Shown here: positions 24,700-33,131 of the stretch, piece by piece
How positions within the stretch are numbered: the stretch's first letter is position 1
How the letters are laid out: every line of letters starts with the position of its first letter
Source: Novosphingobium aureum
GTDB lineage: Bacteria; Pseudomonadota; Alphaproteobacteria; Sphingomonadales; Sphingomonadaceae
Length of the DNA: 64,000 bases
Reading direction: 5' to 3'
Assembly (NCBI RefSeq): GCF_015865035.1
Contig: NZ_JADZGI010000001.1
Span: forward strand, 1,488,001-1,552,000
Notes under the pieces: generated by a model
What the model was told of the DNA's origin: nothing
Seen by the model: only the letters and a program-made list of their open reading frames with translations
Databases searched by the model: none
Position numbers and translations under genes: made by a program

Positions 24700-26079
24700 T
24701 CAAAGAAGGCTTTCCATCGAATAACCTGCCTTCCCCATCATCAACTCAGTCATCGCCCAGACCAGCGCATCGGCGCGGTCTGGCGATCCCTCGCCGACAA
24801 ACCCAGCAATGGTGAAGTTGCACATCTGGTCTTCCAGGTCGGGGAACTGCCCGACATGGCTGACCTTGCCCTGCTCGTAGAGCGCGGCAATCGGCTCAGC
24901 GCGGATCACCTTGCCGCGCGTGGCGGTGACCTCCTTGAATCGTGGCATCTTACTGCCACCGCCAGCCCGCAGGACAGCGCCGACCATCGCGCCGCCGAAG
25001 TTCCGTTCGGCCACCACGCAATCCGCCCCCCACTTCTCGACCTTGTCGGCCACACGCCGCCCCCAGCCTTCCGGCGATAGCTGGCAGGTGGCATCCTCCA
25101 GCACATAGGCCCGGCCATCCACGCCCTTGCCAGCGACGACGATGCCGATGTCATCACCCCCGCCGTCGCCTTTGGTGCCTGAGGGGTCAACTGAGACGAC
25201 GATACGCTGCATGTCGGGCAGGGCGGTAGCGGCGATGCGGTGGCGGTCCAGCCCGGGTATCTCGCCGCCCTCGGTTTGCCGGTCCTCCAGCGCCCAGAGC
25301 GCGCCGTTGACCTCGCTCGCCCATTCGCCCGCCTCGAAGCGCAGCCGCTGCGCCGCGGACATCGAGGCCAGCACTTCGAAGTACTCGGCCGGCAGGTTGT
25401 CGGCGTTATCCGAAGGGTTGACCTTCATCTCGACGTAGTCGTCGGGATTGGGCAAGGCCTCCTTCGTGCCGGGCTTCAGCTTTGCGCGGAAGAGCTGGAA
25501 CGACCAGTGCAGCTTGCTCGGCGGATTGCAGTCGAAGTAGGCCTTGAGCGCGAGGTGCGTGCGGCCAGTCGCCTGGGCGATCTCGGGCGCGAGCTCGCAC
25601 TTCTGCGCGAGGCGGGACATCGCCATCTCGACCGAGCCCCACGGAATTTGCGAGGACTCGTTGAAGTAGAGGGTGACGTACTCGGCGCCCAGGATCTTTT
25701 CGACGCGCTCCTTGTCGTCGAGGCCCGCGATCCAAATCTGCGAGCCGTTTGGAAACTCGACGTAGAAGTCGGTCTTGTCGAAGCGGACGCGCAGGGTCGG
25801 GAAGCACAGCTTGAGCACCTTGGGCAGCGTATCGGCCCAGATCGAGGTCTTCGCGTGGTTGAACCGGAAACGGAAGATCGCGTGACGGCTGCCGGGCGCG
25901 TTGATTGCGCGCTGGATGATCGCGCGGACGAGTAGGAAGGTTTTGCCCGAGCGCGAGCCGCCACGCAGCATAATGTTGCGGGCGGTGGAGGCGAGGAGGT
26001 CGCGGGCGAGCTCCTGCCTTGGCGTGAGCTTGGCGATCGGCGGGCCGCCGTTGTGGCCGATTGGGGTAATGGCGTTCAC
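24700..26079 (-). CDS. terL: Terminase large subunit
   Basis: 459 residues from the GTG at 26079, chosen because it overlaps the upstream TGA as GTGA; an ATG at 26148 would overlap by 73 bp. ATPase: Walker A GGSRSGKT at about 40-47, acidic motif YFNES near 140. Nuclease: VVSVDPSGTKGDGGGDD near 300 and DRADALVWAMTEL near the C-terminus. Motor that packages DNA into proheads, with the small subunit three genes upstream in the same cluster. Confidence 0.92.
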   Translation of the reverse strand: MNAITPIGHNGGPPIAKLTPRQELARDLLASTARNIMLRGGSRSGKTFLLVRAIIQRAINAPGSRHAIFRFRFNHAKTSIWADTLPKVLKLCFPTLRVRFDKTDFYVEFPNGSQIWIAGLDDKERVEKILGAEYVTLYFNESSQIPWGSVEMAMSRLAQKCELAPEIAQATGRTHLALKAYFDCNPPSKLHWSFQLFRAKLKPGTKEALPNPDDYVEMKVNPSDNADNLPAEYFEVLASMSAAQRLRFEAGEWASEVNGALWALEDRQTEGGEIPGLDRHRIAATALPDMQRIVVSVDPSGTKGDGGGDDIGIVVAGKGVDGRAYVLEDATCQLSPEGWGRRVADKVEKWGADCVVAERNFGGAMVGAVLRAGGGSKMPRFKEVTATRGKVIRAEPIAALYEQGKVSHVGQFPDLEDQMCNFTIAGFVGEGSPDRADALVWAMTELMMGKAGYSMESLL

Positions 26080-26321
26080 GACTGCGTCAATCGCTCCGGG
26101 AACTGGCACTTCAACAAGCGCGACTGCTCTACCATCATCTGGCAACAAGCGATGGCGGCCTGTCGTGCGTGATGATGCTGTTCATCGAACATGCGCGCGG
26201 AGATCATGGTGGGCAGATGGGTGACTGTGACCCACGCCGCGTTCGGACCGCAATGCCACATTCCCTTCGCGGGGCGATCCTCAACCAGATCGATGCGGTA
26301 CTCATCGAGGTCGATGGTCAC
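26076..26321 (-). CDS. Small phage protein between terminase subunits
   Basis: 81 residues, overlapping the small terminase stop (ATGA at 26318-26321) and the GTG of the large subunit. Contains WHCGPNAAWVTVTHLPTMIS and a His/Gln/Ala segment (DEQHHHARQAAIACCQMM). Such tightly coupled small genes are often packaging accessories, but this one is not recognised. Confidence 0.6.
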   Translation of the reverse strand: MTIDLDEYRIDLVEDRPAKGMWHCGPNAAWVTVTHLPTMISARMFDEQHHHARQAAIACCQMMVEQSRLLKCQFPERLTQS

Positions 26322-26818
26322 AGCGCCGCATCCTTCGCATCCACGACGACGGTAATCCCGCCCGAATGCTCGACCCGATCCTTGAACGCCTGCACGTCAA
26401 CGTGCTTGCCGATGAGCTCGAGGCGCTTGGTCCTGTCGCTGATCTTCACCTTGTCGACGATCGAGAAATCCTCACCCTTGCCCTCGCGCACGGTTTCGAC
26501 GCCTTGAATCAAGCCTTGGCGCCAGATCAGCGGCCACTCCTTCACCGGGCGCAGGTCGCCGTTGTCGTCGTAGAGGTCGGCAAGGTCAGCCTCTGCCTCG
26601 AGAGCAAGGCGAGAGAGCAGCCAGTCAGCATCGACCTTGGTGCGATCCGACCGATCCCGTTTTTGCTCAAGGATGGCCGCTGAGACCTCAACATGCCTCA
26701 ACAGGCGCTCGCCCTGCGACGAAGCCGTCTTCGCGCTGTAGCCTGCTCGTATGGCCGCCTGAGTGGCGTTCAGATCGATGAGGTACTCCTCGACGAAGCG
26801 GCGTTGCTTGTCGTTCAC
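26318..26818 (-). CDS. terS: Terminase small subunit
   Basis: 166 residues from the GTG at 26818, which overlaps the upstream TGA (GTGA); the longer frame has a non-protein-like N-terminus. N-terminal DNA-binding region VNDKQRRFVEEYLIDLNATQ then AAIRAGYSAKTASSQGERLL is the terminase small subunit (Terminase_2) signature. Middle part has DLADLYDDNGDLRPVKEWP, C-terminal part RTKRLELIGKHVDVQAF. Recognises the packaging site. Confidence 0.9.
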   Translation of the reverse strand: MNDKQRRFVEEYLIDLNATQAAIRAGYSAKTASSQGERLLRHVEVSAAILEQKRDRSDRTKVDADWLLSRLALEAEADLADLYDDNGDLRPVKEWPLIWRQGLIQGVETVREGKGEDFSIVDKVKISDRTKRLELIGKHVDVQAFKDRVEHSGGITVVVDAKDAAL

Positions 26819-27012
26819 TGCCCCACCTCCCGAAGATACCGCTTCCTTGCCTCGGTCATCCTCTTGCGCCCGATCGCCTTCGACCAGGCCAGCACGGTGG
26901 ACTTGCCCCAGATGTTCTCCACCCGGCGCCACCCATGCTTCACGAACTTCTCCATGAACTCGGGCGGGATCGGCTTGGGCGCGGAAGTGGGCAGAAGCTT
27001 ACTCTTCGACAT
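26815..27012 (-). CDS. Small basic phage protein upstream of terS
   Basis: 65 residues, rich in Lys and Arg (FVKHGWRRVENIWGKSTV, GRKRMTEARKRYLREVG), no domain recognised. It overlaps the gene upstream by 14 bp and terS downstream by GTGA. The basic helices suggest a nucleic-acid-binding role, which is only inference. Confidence 0.55.
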   Translation of the reverse strand: MSKSKLLPTSAPKPIPPEFMEKFVKHGWRRVENIWGKSTVLAWSKAIGRKRMTEARKRYLREVGQ

Positions 27013-27556
27013 CGTTCACCTCGTCCTCGTCGATGATGCCGAAGTTGACCGTCCTCGCGAGCTGCATGAAGCTTTCGCGGGCATCGGGCGTGGCGCGGTT
27101 CCATGCGCGCACGACCAGCGTGCACAGCGTCGTGTCGGTGTCCTCATCGTCGAAGAGGGCGCCCGTCTCGTATCGGCGCTGTGTCACGGCCTCGCGCAGA
27201 TCCTGAACCTGCAGATGCTCGCTCGAGGCGCGCTTGAGCAAGGGCAGGGCCTCGTCCTTGGGCAGGCTGGCTACCGCAGCATGGTGCTCGACCGAGAGCG
27301 AGGCATCACGCAGGGCAGGGGGGAAGTGCAGCGCAGCCTTGAGCGCATCCTTGAGCCGACGCGGTGCCAGCCCGAGGTTGTCGCTCAGGAAGTCGAACTT
27401 GGCCTGGCTGAGGTGTCCGGCGTCCTTGCCCTCAGCCATCCAGTCGGCGATCTTCCAGTCCACGTCGAGACGCTGGGCAACAAGGCTGCGTCCCTTGGCG
27501 ACCCAGTCGTCGAGCGGTGCGAGCGGAGCGGCCTCGATCGTCGTGATCGCGTTCAT
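26999..27556 (-). CDS. ParB-HTH-like DNA-binding protein
   Basis: 185 residues. The central region (QAKFDFLSDNLGLAPRRLKD, then LSVEHHAAVASLPKDEALPL and HLQVQDLREAVTQRR) resembles the helix-turn-helix and following helices of ParB/KorB-type proteins. An acidic C-terminus follows (DEDEVNDVEE). It lies just below the repeat-rich origin-like region at 28149-28396, so binding there or at the packaging site is possible. Function not established. Confidence 0.5.
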   Translation of the reverse strand: MNAITTIEAAPLAPLDDWVAKGRSLVAQRLDVDWKIADWMAEGKDAGHLSQAKFDFLSDNLGLAPRRLKDALKAALHFPPALRDASLSVEHHAAVASLPKDEALPLLKRASSEHLQVQDLREAVTQRRYETGALFDDEDTDTTLCTLVVRAWNRATPDARESFMQLARTVNFGIIDEDEVNDVEE

Positions 27557-27771
27557 TCGTCATTCCCCCTTTCGAAGTCAGCAGTGCAGGGGCGGTCAAG
27601 GCCAGCCTCCCTGAGATAGATCGGATGCGCATCGGGGTAGCGACCGGCGCGATAGTTGCGGTCGAGGTCCGCCTTGCTCATGCCGTTGGTGAGATGGCCG
27701 ATGAGAAGGCCATTGCCGGTGCCGGGCTTGGCTCGGGGTGTGGAGGGTATGCCGAAGAGGTCAGGCTGCAT
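27553..27771 (-). CDS. Small hypothetical phage protein
   Basis: 72 residues with SKADLDRNYRAGRYPDAHPIYL near the middle and a cysteine-containing C-terminus. Overlaps the ParB-like gene by ATGA. Not recognised. Confidence 0.55.
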   Translation of the reverse strand: MQPDLFGIPSTPRAKPGTGNGLLIGHLTNGMSKADLDRNYRAGRYPDAHPIYLREAGLDRPCTADFERGNDE

Positions 27772-27798
27772 GGAGAGCCTCTCTCTTCGGCTGAGGGA

Positions 27799-28107
27799 TT
27801 AGAACGGCTTGCCGGACCTGATTGCGTCGATGGCATGCTCGAATGTTTCGTATTGGCAGTCGGTGCTCGAAACAGAACCGTCCGGAGCCACAACGAGGAA
27901 ATCGTCGAATTCGCCCTGGCAGGTGATCGGATAAGCCTCCGTATGGCTGAACGGCGTACCGTCCTGCCTCTGCATGTCCGTGACAACGATACGCCAAGCA
28001 AGGATGGCGGTCAGGTCCGTCGGCGCAAAGTCCTCGTCGGTCCCCTTGTACATGCTGGGGTGCAGAATGAACCACCCGGGCTGGGCTGGGATCACAGTCG
28101 TTGTCAT
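27799..28107 (-). CDS. Small hypothetical phage protein, first gene after the repeat region
   Basis: 102 residues from the ATG at 28107, which has GGAG 6 nt upstream; the upstream in-frame ATG at 28155 lies within the repeats. Contains PGWFILHPSMYK and WRIVVTDMQRQDGTPFSHT, resembling small phage proteins of unknown function near replication modules. Probably heads the transcript that leads into the terminase genes. Confidence 0.6.
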   Translation of the reverse strand: MTTTVIPAQPGWFILHPSMYKGTDEDFAPTDLTAILAWRIVVTDMQRQDGTPFSHTEAYPITCQGEFDDFLVVAPDGSVSSTDCQYETFEHAIDAIRSGKPF

Positions 28108-28148
28108 GGATATCTCCGTATTGAGGGAAGGCCGAAAATATTCCAACG

Positions 28149-28396
28149 TTTCCACCCACTTTCCAACGGGGGTGGAAAGTTTTTCGGCGCAGAACTCCGG
28201 GGGTTTCCGGTATATTTTCTATCTTTCCATCTAAAATAGAAATACGCGCGTAAGAGTGCACGTTGCTCCCGTGTGCGGAAATCAGCATGAGCGCTGGAAA
28301 GGTGGAAAGTTTCGGCGAAATATGCCGAATTTTCATATCCTTATTTTGTTTCCACCACATCTTTCCATGGGTGGAAAGGGCTGGAAAGCTGGAAAG
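28149..28396. repeat. Eleven TGGAAA repeats: candidate replication origin
   Basis: TGGAAA or its complement TTTCCA occurs 11 times: TTTCCA starting at 28149, 28160, 28224, 28349 and 28362, and TGGAAA at 28173, 28295, 28303, 28372, 28382 and 28390. Most copies extend to (G/C)TGGAAAG. Two AT-rich stretches lie between (about 28203-28250 and 28315-28350). The region starts directly after the stop of the VapE-type gene and separates it from the next gene. Iteron clusters with AT-rich segments next to a replication gene are typical of phage origins. Confidence 0.65.
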
Positions 28397-28397
28397 T

Positions 28398-29627
28398 TCA
28401 CGCACCGCGCGGCCTCCCCAGCTTGAATTCTTCCTGCGTCTCTGGCGGAAACCACCAGTTGAGGTTCTGCCCGTGGCGCATGCAACGCCGCTTCCACCAG
28501 TCGCGCATCTTCATGTGGGCGATGATGCGTTCTTCGATCTTCGCATCTTGCCGTTCCGACGAGATGCAGAGGTAGGCAGCGACTTCGCTAAGCGTGACGC
28601 ATCCCCGGTTCCTTGTCTCGACGGAGTTCAGAAACTGGTCGATGCGAGGAGCCCAGATGTCTTCCTTGTATGAATCCTGCTGTGCGGCCTGAGCAAGGGA
28701 ATCGAGTTCGCTGCCGTTCTCGATCCACCACTTTTCCCCATCCTTGAACGCTCTCACCGCCTCTGCCCAGAGTTGGTCGCGTGCGCGTTTCAAGGTTGAA
28801 AGATCAACGCGCCTGCCTTCGAACGGCCAAAAGCGGCGAGCGCCCGTCGCATCGGAGAGAAACGCGTCCTCGTTGGTCGTGCCTGTGAAGACCATCCTGC
28901 GCGGGCGCCAGATGAAATGCTTACCCCAGGGTGGGCGGTATCGATCACGCTGGAGCGTCAGAAAATTCTTCACCGCGTTGACCGAGGTGTTCAATGCCTC
29001 GAGCTCGCCCAGGTCGACAGCCCAGACGCCCTGCAGAGCTTGCGCCGTTTCCGCGCCCTTGAGGCTGGTAATCGACCCGGTGACGAACTCCTCTCCGAAC
29101 AGCGCCTGAAATGCGCTGGTCTTACCGATACCCTGCAAGCCTTTGGCGATCAGCATCGTATCGACCTTACAGCCCGGCTGCAGAGCTCTGGCTACGGCCG
29201 CGATCAGGAACATGCGCCCGAAGGCCCGATTGATCTCGGTATCGTCGGCATCGAAGATGTTCTGGAGCCAGTTGGAGATGCGCGGCTTACCATCCCACTT
29301 CAGGCCTTCGAGGTAGTCAACGACCGGATTGATGGTGTTGTCCTCCGCGGTGCGCATGACAGCAGCGGGGACGTCGCGCGCGTTGGCTTCGAAGTTGAAC
29401 GGCGGCGCCTCCATCAACATGCGGATGTCGACGTAGTCGCTGTCCTTCAATTCGCGGCCATGCCACTCGATATTCCCGGTCAGGTCGTTGAATGCGAGCT
29501 TCGGCCCCAGATGCGGGATGTTGCGAAGGTGGAGCATCAGGTTGGTGATGTTCTTCTTCGGGCCCTGCTTCGAGGACTGCACCCGGCCTACCCAGGAGTT
29601 CAATTCGAACACGTCTTCGGCCATCAT
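28398..29627 (-). CDS. VapE-type primase/ATPase (virulence-associated protein E domain)
   Basis: 409 residues. PVVDYLEGLKWDGKPRISNW followed by FGRMFLIAAVARAL and Walker A GLQGIGKTS (163-171), then WAVDLGELEALN (Walker B), KHFIWRPRRMVFTGTTNEDAFL and a TGARRFWPFE sensor: the Virulence_E ATPase series. The C-terminal 90 residues look like a winged-helix DNA-binding part. It follows a toprim/primase-like gene position and ends right at the repeat cluster. Likely the replication initiator or helicase. Confidence 0.85.
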   Translation of the reverse strand: MMAEDVFELNSWVGRVQSSKQGPKKNITNLMLHLRNIPHLGPKLAFNDLTGNIEWHGRELKDSDYVDIRMLMEAPPFNFEANARDVPAAVMRTAEDNTINPVVDYLEGLKWDGKPRISNWLQNIFDADDTEINRAFGRMFLIAAVARALQPGCKVDTMLIAKGLQGIGKTSAFQALFGEEFVTGSITSLKGAETAQALQGVWAVDLGELEALNTSVNAVKNFLTLQRDRYRPPWGKHFIWRPRRMVFTGTTNEDAFLSDATGARRFWPFEGRRVDLSTLKRARDQLWAEAVRAFKDGEKWWIENGSELDSLAQAAQQDSYKEDIWAPRIDQFLNSVETRNRGCVTLSEVAAYLCISSERQDAKIEERIIAHMKMRDWWKRRCMRHGQNLNWWFPPETQEEFKLGRPRGA

Positions 29628-30262
29628 GCCGCATCCCCTCTAGCCCGGGGCACACGCGCGGCCTTGAGCAGTTCTCGATTGATCTCTTGCGGATTGACGC
29701 CGCGGCAGCGCAGGTCGGTGGGCATGAGTGCTGGTTGCCAGCGGATCTGGTCGGGCCGGCCGATCATGAGGGCGCCAGGTGTCTGGTCGCGCTCGGCCGG
29801 CGCGCGGTTCCAGCGCTGCGCCTTGGCCAGCGCGCGCTCGGCGAGGAACTGCGCACGGCGGCGGGCCCAATGCTGGAAGAAGGCACGCGGGCTGGCGAAG
29901 ATGACGTTGGTCTCCTCCGACAGGTTGCCCACGATCTGGGGCGCGTCGTCGCCCAGGACCACGGCGGTATCGTCGATCGGGTTCCACGCAATGACGGTCT
30001 CGATGCCGAGCCAGGTATGATCGGGCTCGTCGAGGTCATGCGGGGCCGGGTAGGCGGCGATGATGCGCACGCCAGTCTCGTCACGATGCAGACGGAACGG
30101 CGAGCAGGCATAGAGCGCGCCGTGCTGGCCCTTGTCGATCTTGAGCGCGCGGTAGATCGCCGGGTGGTTCGAGGCGCTGTTCCACCAGACCTTGCCCGGG
30201 GTATCCTTGTCGAGGAAGTGCCAGGCCGCGGACCACGCATTGATGTCGAAGGCCTCATCCAT
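29624..30262 (-). CDS. Phage replication-module protein (possible primase part)
   Basis: 212 residues from the ATG at 30262, which lies inside the end of the VRR-NUC gene. The sequence ALKIDKGQHGALYACSPFRL, TWLGIETVIAWNPIDDTAVVLGDDA and SPRAFFQHWARRRAQFL resembles the N-terminal primase-linked proteins that accompany VapE genes in alphaproteobacterial prophages (toprim-like acidic patch GDDA). Assignment is tentative. Couples to the VapE gene by ATGA. Confidence 0.5.
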   Translation of the reverse strand: MDEAFDINAWSAAWHFLDKDTPGKVWWNSASNHPAIYRALKIDKGQHGALYACSPFRLHRDETGVRIIAAYPAPHDLDEPDHTWLGIETVIAWNPIDDTAVVLGDDAPQIVGNLSEETNVIFASPRAFFQHWARRRAQFLAERALAKAQRWNRAPAERDQTPGALMIGRPDQIRWQPALMPTDLRCRGVNPQEINRELLKAARVPRARGDAA

Positions 30263-30584
30263 CGAGCAGGCCCTCCACCTTGAGGCGATCACGAACGTCG
30301 TCGACCGAGTAGGCGGCGAAGGCGATGCCTCCGGCGCGGCTTTGCGCATTGGCGAAGTTTACCTGAGCGGGCTTGAGCCGGTCCTTGCCGGTTTTCGCGT
30401 CGATCCAGACCGAGCGGCCCTTCACGGTCGCGGCGATGTCGAGCGCGCCCTTTGTCCCGAACTTGGCGGGGCGCCCGTCGCGCGTGTAGAGCAGGCCGGG
30501 AGTGTCGACCGGAACGGAAAAGCCGCCGATCTGGGAGATAAAAAGCCGGATCTCGTTGACGAGGTCGGTGTGCCTTGCGCTCAC
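30255..30584 (-). CDS. VRR-NUC domain nuclease
   Basis: 109 residues, a single VRR-NUC domain: N-terminal helix, LLYTRDGRPAKFGTKGALDI (catalytic Asp in GALDI), WIDAKTGKDRLKPAQVNF (D-x-K and conserved Gln) and a C-terminal helix. These restriction-like phage nucleases act on branched or flapped DNA with the helicase encoded just upstream. Overlaps it by ATGA (30581-30584). Confidence 0.88.
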   Translation of the reverse strand: MSARHTDLVNEIRLFISQIGGFSVPVDTPGLLYTRDGRPAKFGTKGALDIAATVKGRSVWIDAKTGKDRLKPAQVNFANAQSRAGGIAFAAYSVDDVRDRLKVEGLLDG

Positions 30585-31951
30585 GCCGCTGCACTCCGCT
30601 GCCGTGCCTGGTACCGGTGCATGGCCCAGCCCATCTTGTAGCCGCGGCGCCGCGCCAGATCCTGCCAGTCAGACAGCGTCTCGCACTCGCTCTCTTCCTT
30701 GCGCGCAGCGCGCCGGGCCGCATCGCGGTTGACCTCCTCGAGCGTCCCATCAACCTGCTCGATCTCGCGCGCCTTCACCTCGACGGCATGACCGCACTGG
30801 GGGCACTTGGGGGCAGGGCGGTAGACGAAGAAGCATTCGTCGCACTGACGTACCGGTACTTCGGAGGGTGCGGACCGCTTCTTGCGCTCGCGGTCGGCCA
30901 GGTCCCACTCGCGCGGGTCATCAGGCAGGCCATGGATCAGGCTGTTGCCAGCATGATCGAGGATGATTGCCTCGTCCTTGCCAGGCGCGGGGCGCAGCGC
31001 GCGGCCGACCTGCTGGAGGTGCAGGGAGAGGCTCTTGGTCGGGCGTAAAAGGATTGCGGCCTCGATCGCGGGAACGTCAAAGCCTTCGCCGAATAGGTCG
31101 GCATTGCTCAGGACGAGCGTCTGGCCGGCGCGGAAACGCTGAACTGCAGCATCGCGATCTTCGACCGACATCGAGCCATCGACATGCTCTGCGGGGATGC
31201 CAGCCTCGCGGAACTGCGCCGCGATGTTCTGGCTGTTCTGCACGCCGGCAGCGAAGGCCACCGCGCGCTTGCCTGCGCACAGGCGCTTGTAGTGTCCGAT
31301 GGCGTCGCCGACGATCTGCGGTTTGTCCATGGCAGCGGACAGGGCCGATCGCTTGAAGTCGCCGGCGGTCGTGCCAACGCCGGACAGGTCGGGCGTGGCC
31401 GGGGCGAAGAGGCGGTACCGCGAGAGCGATCCATTTTCGATGAGCTCGGCGACGCTGGGCCCGAGGACCATGTGCTGGAACCAGTTGCCGAGCCCCTGTC
31501 CGTCGAGGCGCCAGGGAGTTGCGGTGAGCCCAAGCACGCGGGCGCGCGGAAAGCGCTCGTAAAGCGTGGTCCAGCTGGCCGAGCCGATGTGGTGGCTCTC
31601 GTCGAAGACCATCAGGTCGGGCGGGGGCAGATCATCGAGGCGCCGGATGATCGTCTGCACCGATGCGACTTGCACGAGCGCATGCGGATTGGAGACGTGG
31701 CCGGACTGGACCACGCCGTGAGGGATGCCGAGCGAATGGAAGGTCTGGCTCGCCTGGTTGAGCAGCTCACGACGATGGACGAGCCACCACACGACCTTGC
31801 CCTTGCCGGACGAGCCGTGGACGACAGTCGATGCCGTTACAGTCTTGCCCGCGCCGGTGGGCATGCACAGGAGGACGGCGCGCAGGCGGCGCGCGTAGGC
31901 CTCGCGCGATTCCTCGATGACGCGAGCTTGATATGGGCGAAGCTGGATCAT
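30581..31951 (-). CDS. SF2 DEAD/DEAH-box helicase
   Basis: 456 residues from the ATG at 31951 (ATGA overlap with the gene upstream); the longer frame is spurious. Motif Q region LRPYQARVIEES, Walker A MPTGAGKT (30-37), DESH box VFDESHHIG, motif III GLTATPWR, motif V NADLFGEGFDVPAIEA and motif VI QQVGRALRPA. A four-cysteine zinc element (CDECFF, CPQCG) follows near residue 390, then a helical tail. RecQ/SSL2-like phage helicase, acting with the VRR-NUC nuclease in replication or recombination. Confidence 0.93.
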   Translation of the reverse strand: MIQLRPYQARVIEESREAYARRLRAVLLCMPTGAGKTVTASTVVHGSSGKGKVVWWLVHRRELLNQASQTFHSLGIPHGVVQSGHVSNPHALVQVASVQTIIRRLDDLPPPDLMVFDESHHIGSASWTTLYERFPRARVLGLTATPWRLDGQGLGNWFQHMVLGPSVAELIENGSLSRYRLFAPATPDLSGVGTTAGDFKRSALSAAMDKPQIVGDAIGHYKRLCAGKRAVAFAAGVQNSQNIAAQFREAGIPAEHVDGSMSVEDRDAAVQRFRAGQTLVLSNADLFGEGFDVPAIEAAILLRPTKSLSLHLQQVGRALRPAPGKDEAIILDHAGNSLIHGLPDDPREWDLADRERKKRSAPSEVPVRQCDECFFVYRPAPKCPQCGHAVEVKAREIEQVDGTLEEVNRDAARRAARKEESECETLSDWQDLARRRGYKMGWAMHRYQARQRSAAA

Positions 31952-32238
31952 GCCCGCGCCTCCACCAATTCGGCCATACCGAGCCGCACGGCCTTGCGCT
32001 CGAGCATCGCAACCTTCGCGCGCGCTGCTTCGAGCTGGCCGGGCAGGTTGTAGCGCTGGCTGTATTCGCTGGCCGCGCGCGACTTGCGCGCCTTGATCTC
32101 GCGCTTGGCGAGCCGGATCAGCTTGTCGCACTGGTTCTGGCTGACACCGAGGCACAGGGCGATAGTCACAGGCTCAAGGCGGCGTTCCAGCATCTCGATT
32201 GTGCGCTCGACCGGCGTCTGTTCGCTGGCCTTCAGCAT
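31948..32238 (-). CDS. Small HTH-like phage protein
   Basis: 96 residues. MLERRLEPVTIALCLGVSQNQCD followed by KLIRLAKREIKARKSR looks like a helix-turn-helix with basic extension; the remainder is helical (GQLEAARAKVAMLERKAVRLG). It is coupled to the helicase gene and to the small gene upstream. Regulatory role inferred only. Confidence 0.5.
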   Translation of the reverse strand: MLKASEQTPVERTIEMLERRLEPVTIALCLGVSQNQCDKLIRLAKREIKARKSRAASEYSQRYNLPGQLEAARAKVAMLERKAVRLGMAELVEARA

Positions 32239-32396
32239 GGCGCAGCCCTCCGCAGCTGGGCGAGGCGACGCTGGCGGCAGTTGTACTGGCCGCTGCTCAG
32301 ATCGAGGCGCTCGCGGATCTCGGCGCGCGACAGGCCCTTGTCGGCCAGCTCGGCGAACTCGCGGTCCGCTGCTGTCATGGTGACGGCGTCACCCAT
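32232..32396 (-). CDS. Small HTH-like phage protein (54 residues)
   Basis: Starts at an ATG that overlaps the TGA of the upstream gene (32396-32398) and overlaps the next gene by 7 bp. Core FAELADKGLSRAEIRERLDL then SSGQYNCRQRRLAQLRR is a compact helix-turn-helix-like sequence with a basic end. Too short for a 60-codon search but well placed in a chain of overlapping genes. Confidence 0.55.
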   Translation of the reverse strand: MGDAVTMTAADREFAELADKGLSRAEIRERLDLSSGQYNCRQRRLAQLRRAAPC

Positions 32397-32896
32397 CACG
32401 CAGCCCTCCCGCCGATCGTGACCACGCCGCGCATGGCATCGAGCCGCGCTAGCCAAGTGCCGAGCGTCTGGTGAACCTTGCGCAGCCGGCGCTCGTCCTT
32501 GAGGCGCAGCTCGTGGTCGGTGACCGCGATGCCACCGTGACTGTCCGGCGCCTCGTGCTCGGCGACCTCGTGGGCCAGCGCGATCATGTCGAGGGTGAGG
32601 GGATCGGACGAGCACACGCTGTCTACCGGCACGTTCTTCACGCCATAGGCCGCGTCGATCTCGTCGTGCGCGCTCTGGTCGAAGGCGAGCAGGTTCCAGA
32701 CCTTGTCCGCGCTGGGCAGGCTGAGGCCGGTCTTGAGGTTGCGCAAATGGCGCTCGCTGACGCCAAGCCATAGCGCGACCTGGCTGTCTCCGTGCTCGCG
32801 GCACAGGCGCGCGAGGGTGACGAGCCAGTTCGAGCGGAACTGCTCTTCCGTGAGGGGCGTCCGGTTCGGAAAGACGTTGTTGCTGCGCTGCGTCAT
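32396..32896 (-). CDS. HTH phage regulator
   Basis: 166 residues from the ATG at 32896; an ATG at 32908 is the alternative. An N-terminal helix-turn-helix is visible (WLVTLARLCREHGDSQVALW then LGVSERHLRNLKTGLSLPSADK), resembling phage CII or Cro-linked regulators. The C-terminal part is helical (EVAEHEAPDSHGG, LRKVHQTLGTWLARLDA). It belongs to the early operon that starts with the Cro-like gene. Confidence 0.6.
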   Translation of the reverse strand: MTQRSNNVFPNRTPLTEEQFRSNWLVTLARLCREHGDSQVALWLGVSERHLRNLKTGLSLPSADKVWNLLAFDQSAHDEIDAAYGVKNVPVDSVCSSDPLTLDMIALAHEVAEHEAPDSHGGIAVTDHELRLKDERRLRKVHQTLGTWLARLDAMRGVVTIGGRAA

Positions 32897-33041
32897 CTCA
32901 AATTCCATGGACAGAAAGGGGAAAGCTGCCGGGGCCGGGGGCTCGAGGGGGGAGGGGAGCACCCAGCCCCGGCAGGGTTGCGACCTCGCCGCGTTGGGCG
33001 GTCGAGGGCCGTGCGACCCGGAAGGCTCCGGGGTGAAACAT

Positions 33042-33131
33042 TCAGCGGAGGGGGCGCGTCAGGAGCAGGGCTGCGAGCGTGAGCACCGCGATGCCGAGGC
33101 AGATGAAGCCGAAGCCTTGGAGGGGGGACAT
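33042..33131 (-). CDS. Tiny single-pass membrane protein (29 residues)
   Basis: ATG directly after the TGA of the upstream gene (TGAATG). The peptide is almost entirely a hydrophobic helix (FGFICLGIAVLTLAALLL) with an Arg-containing end. Its stop is followed by another TGAATG, after which a 47-codon frame of low plausibility leads to the regulator gene. Real but unproven. Confidence 0.4.
   Translation of the reverse strand: MSPLQGFGFICLGIAVLTLAALLLTRPLR

Noticed and set aside
32898..33041. 47-codon Pro/Gly-rich frame between the tiny membrane gene and the HTH regulator
   Set aside because: It begins with TGAATG, but the composition is implausible and it includes a GC-rich hairpin region (about 32930-32968); left unannotated.
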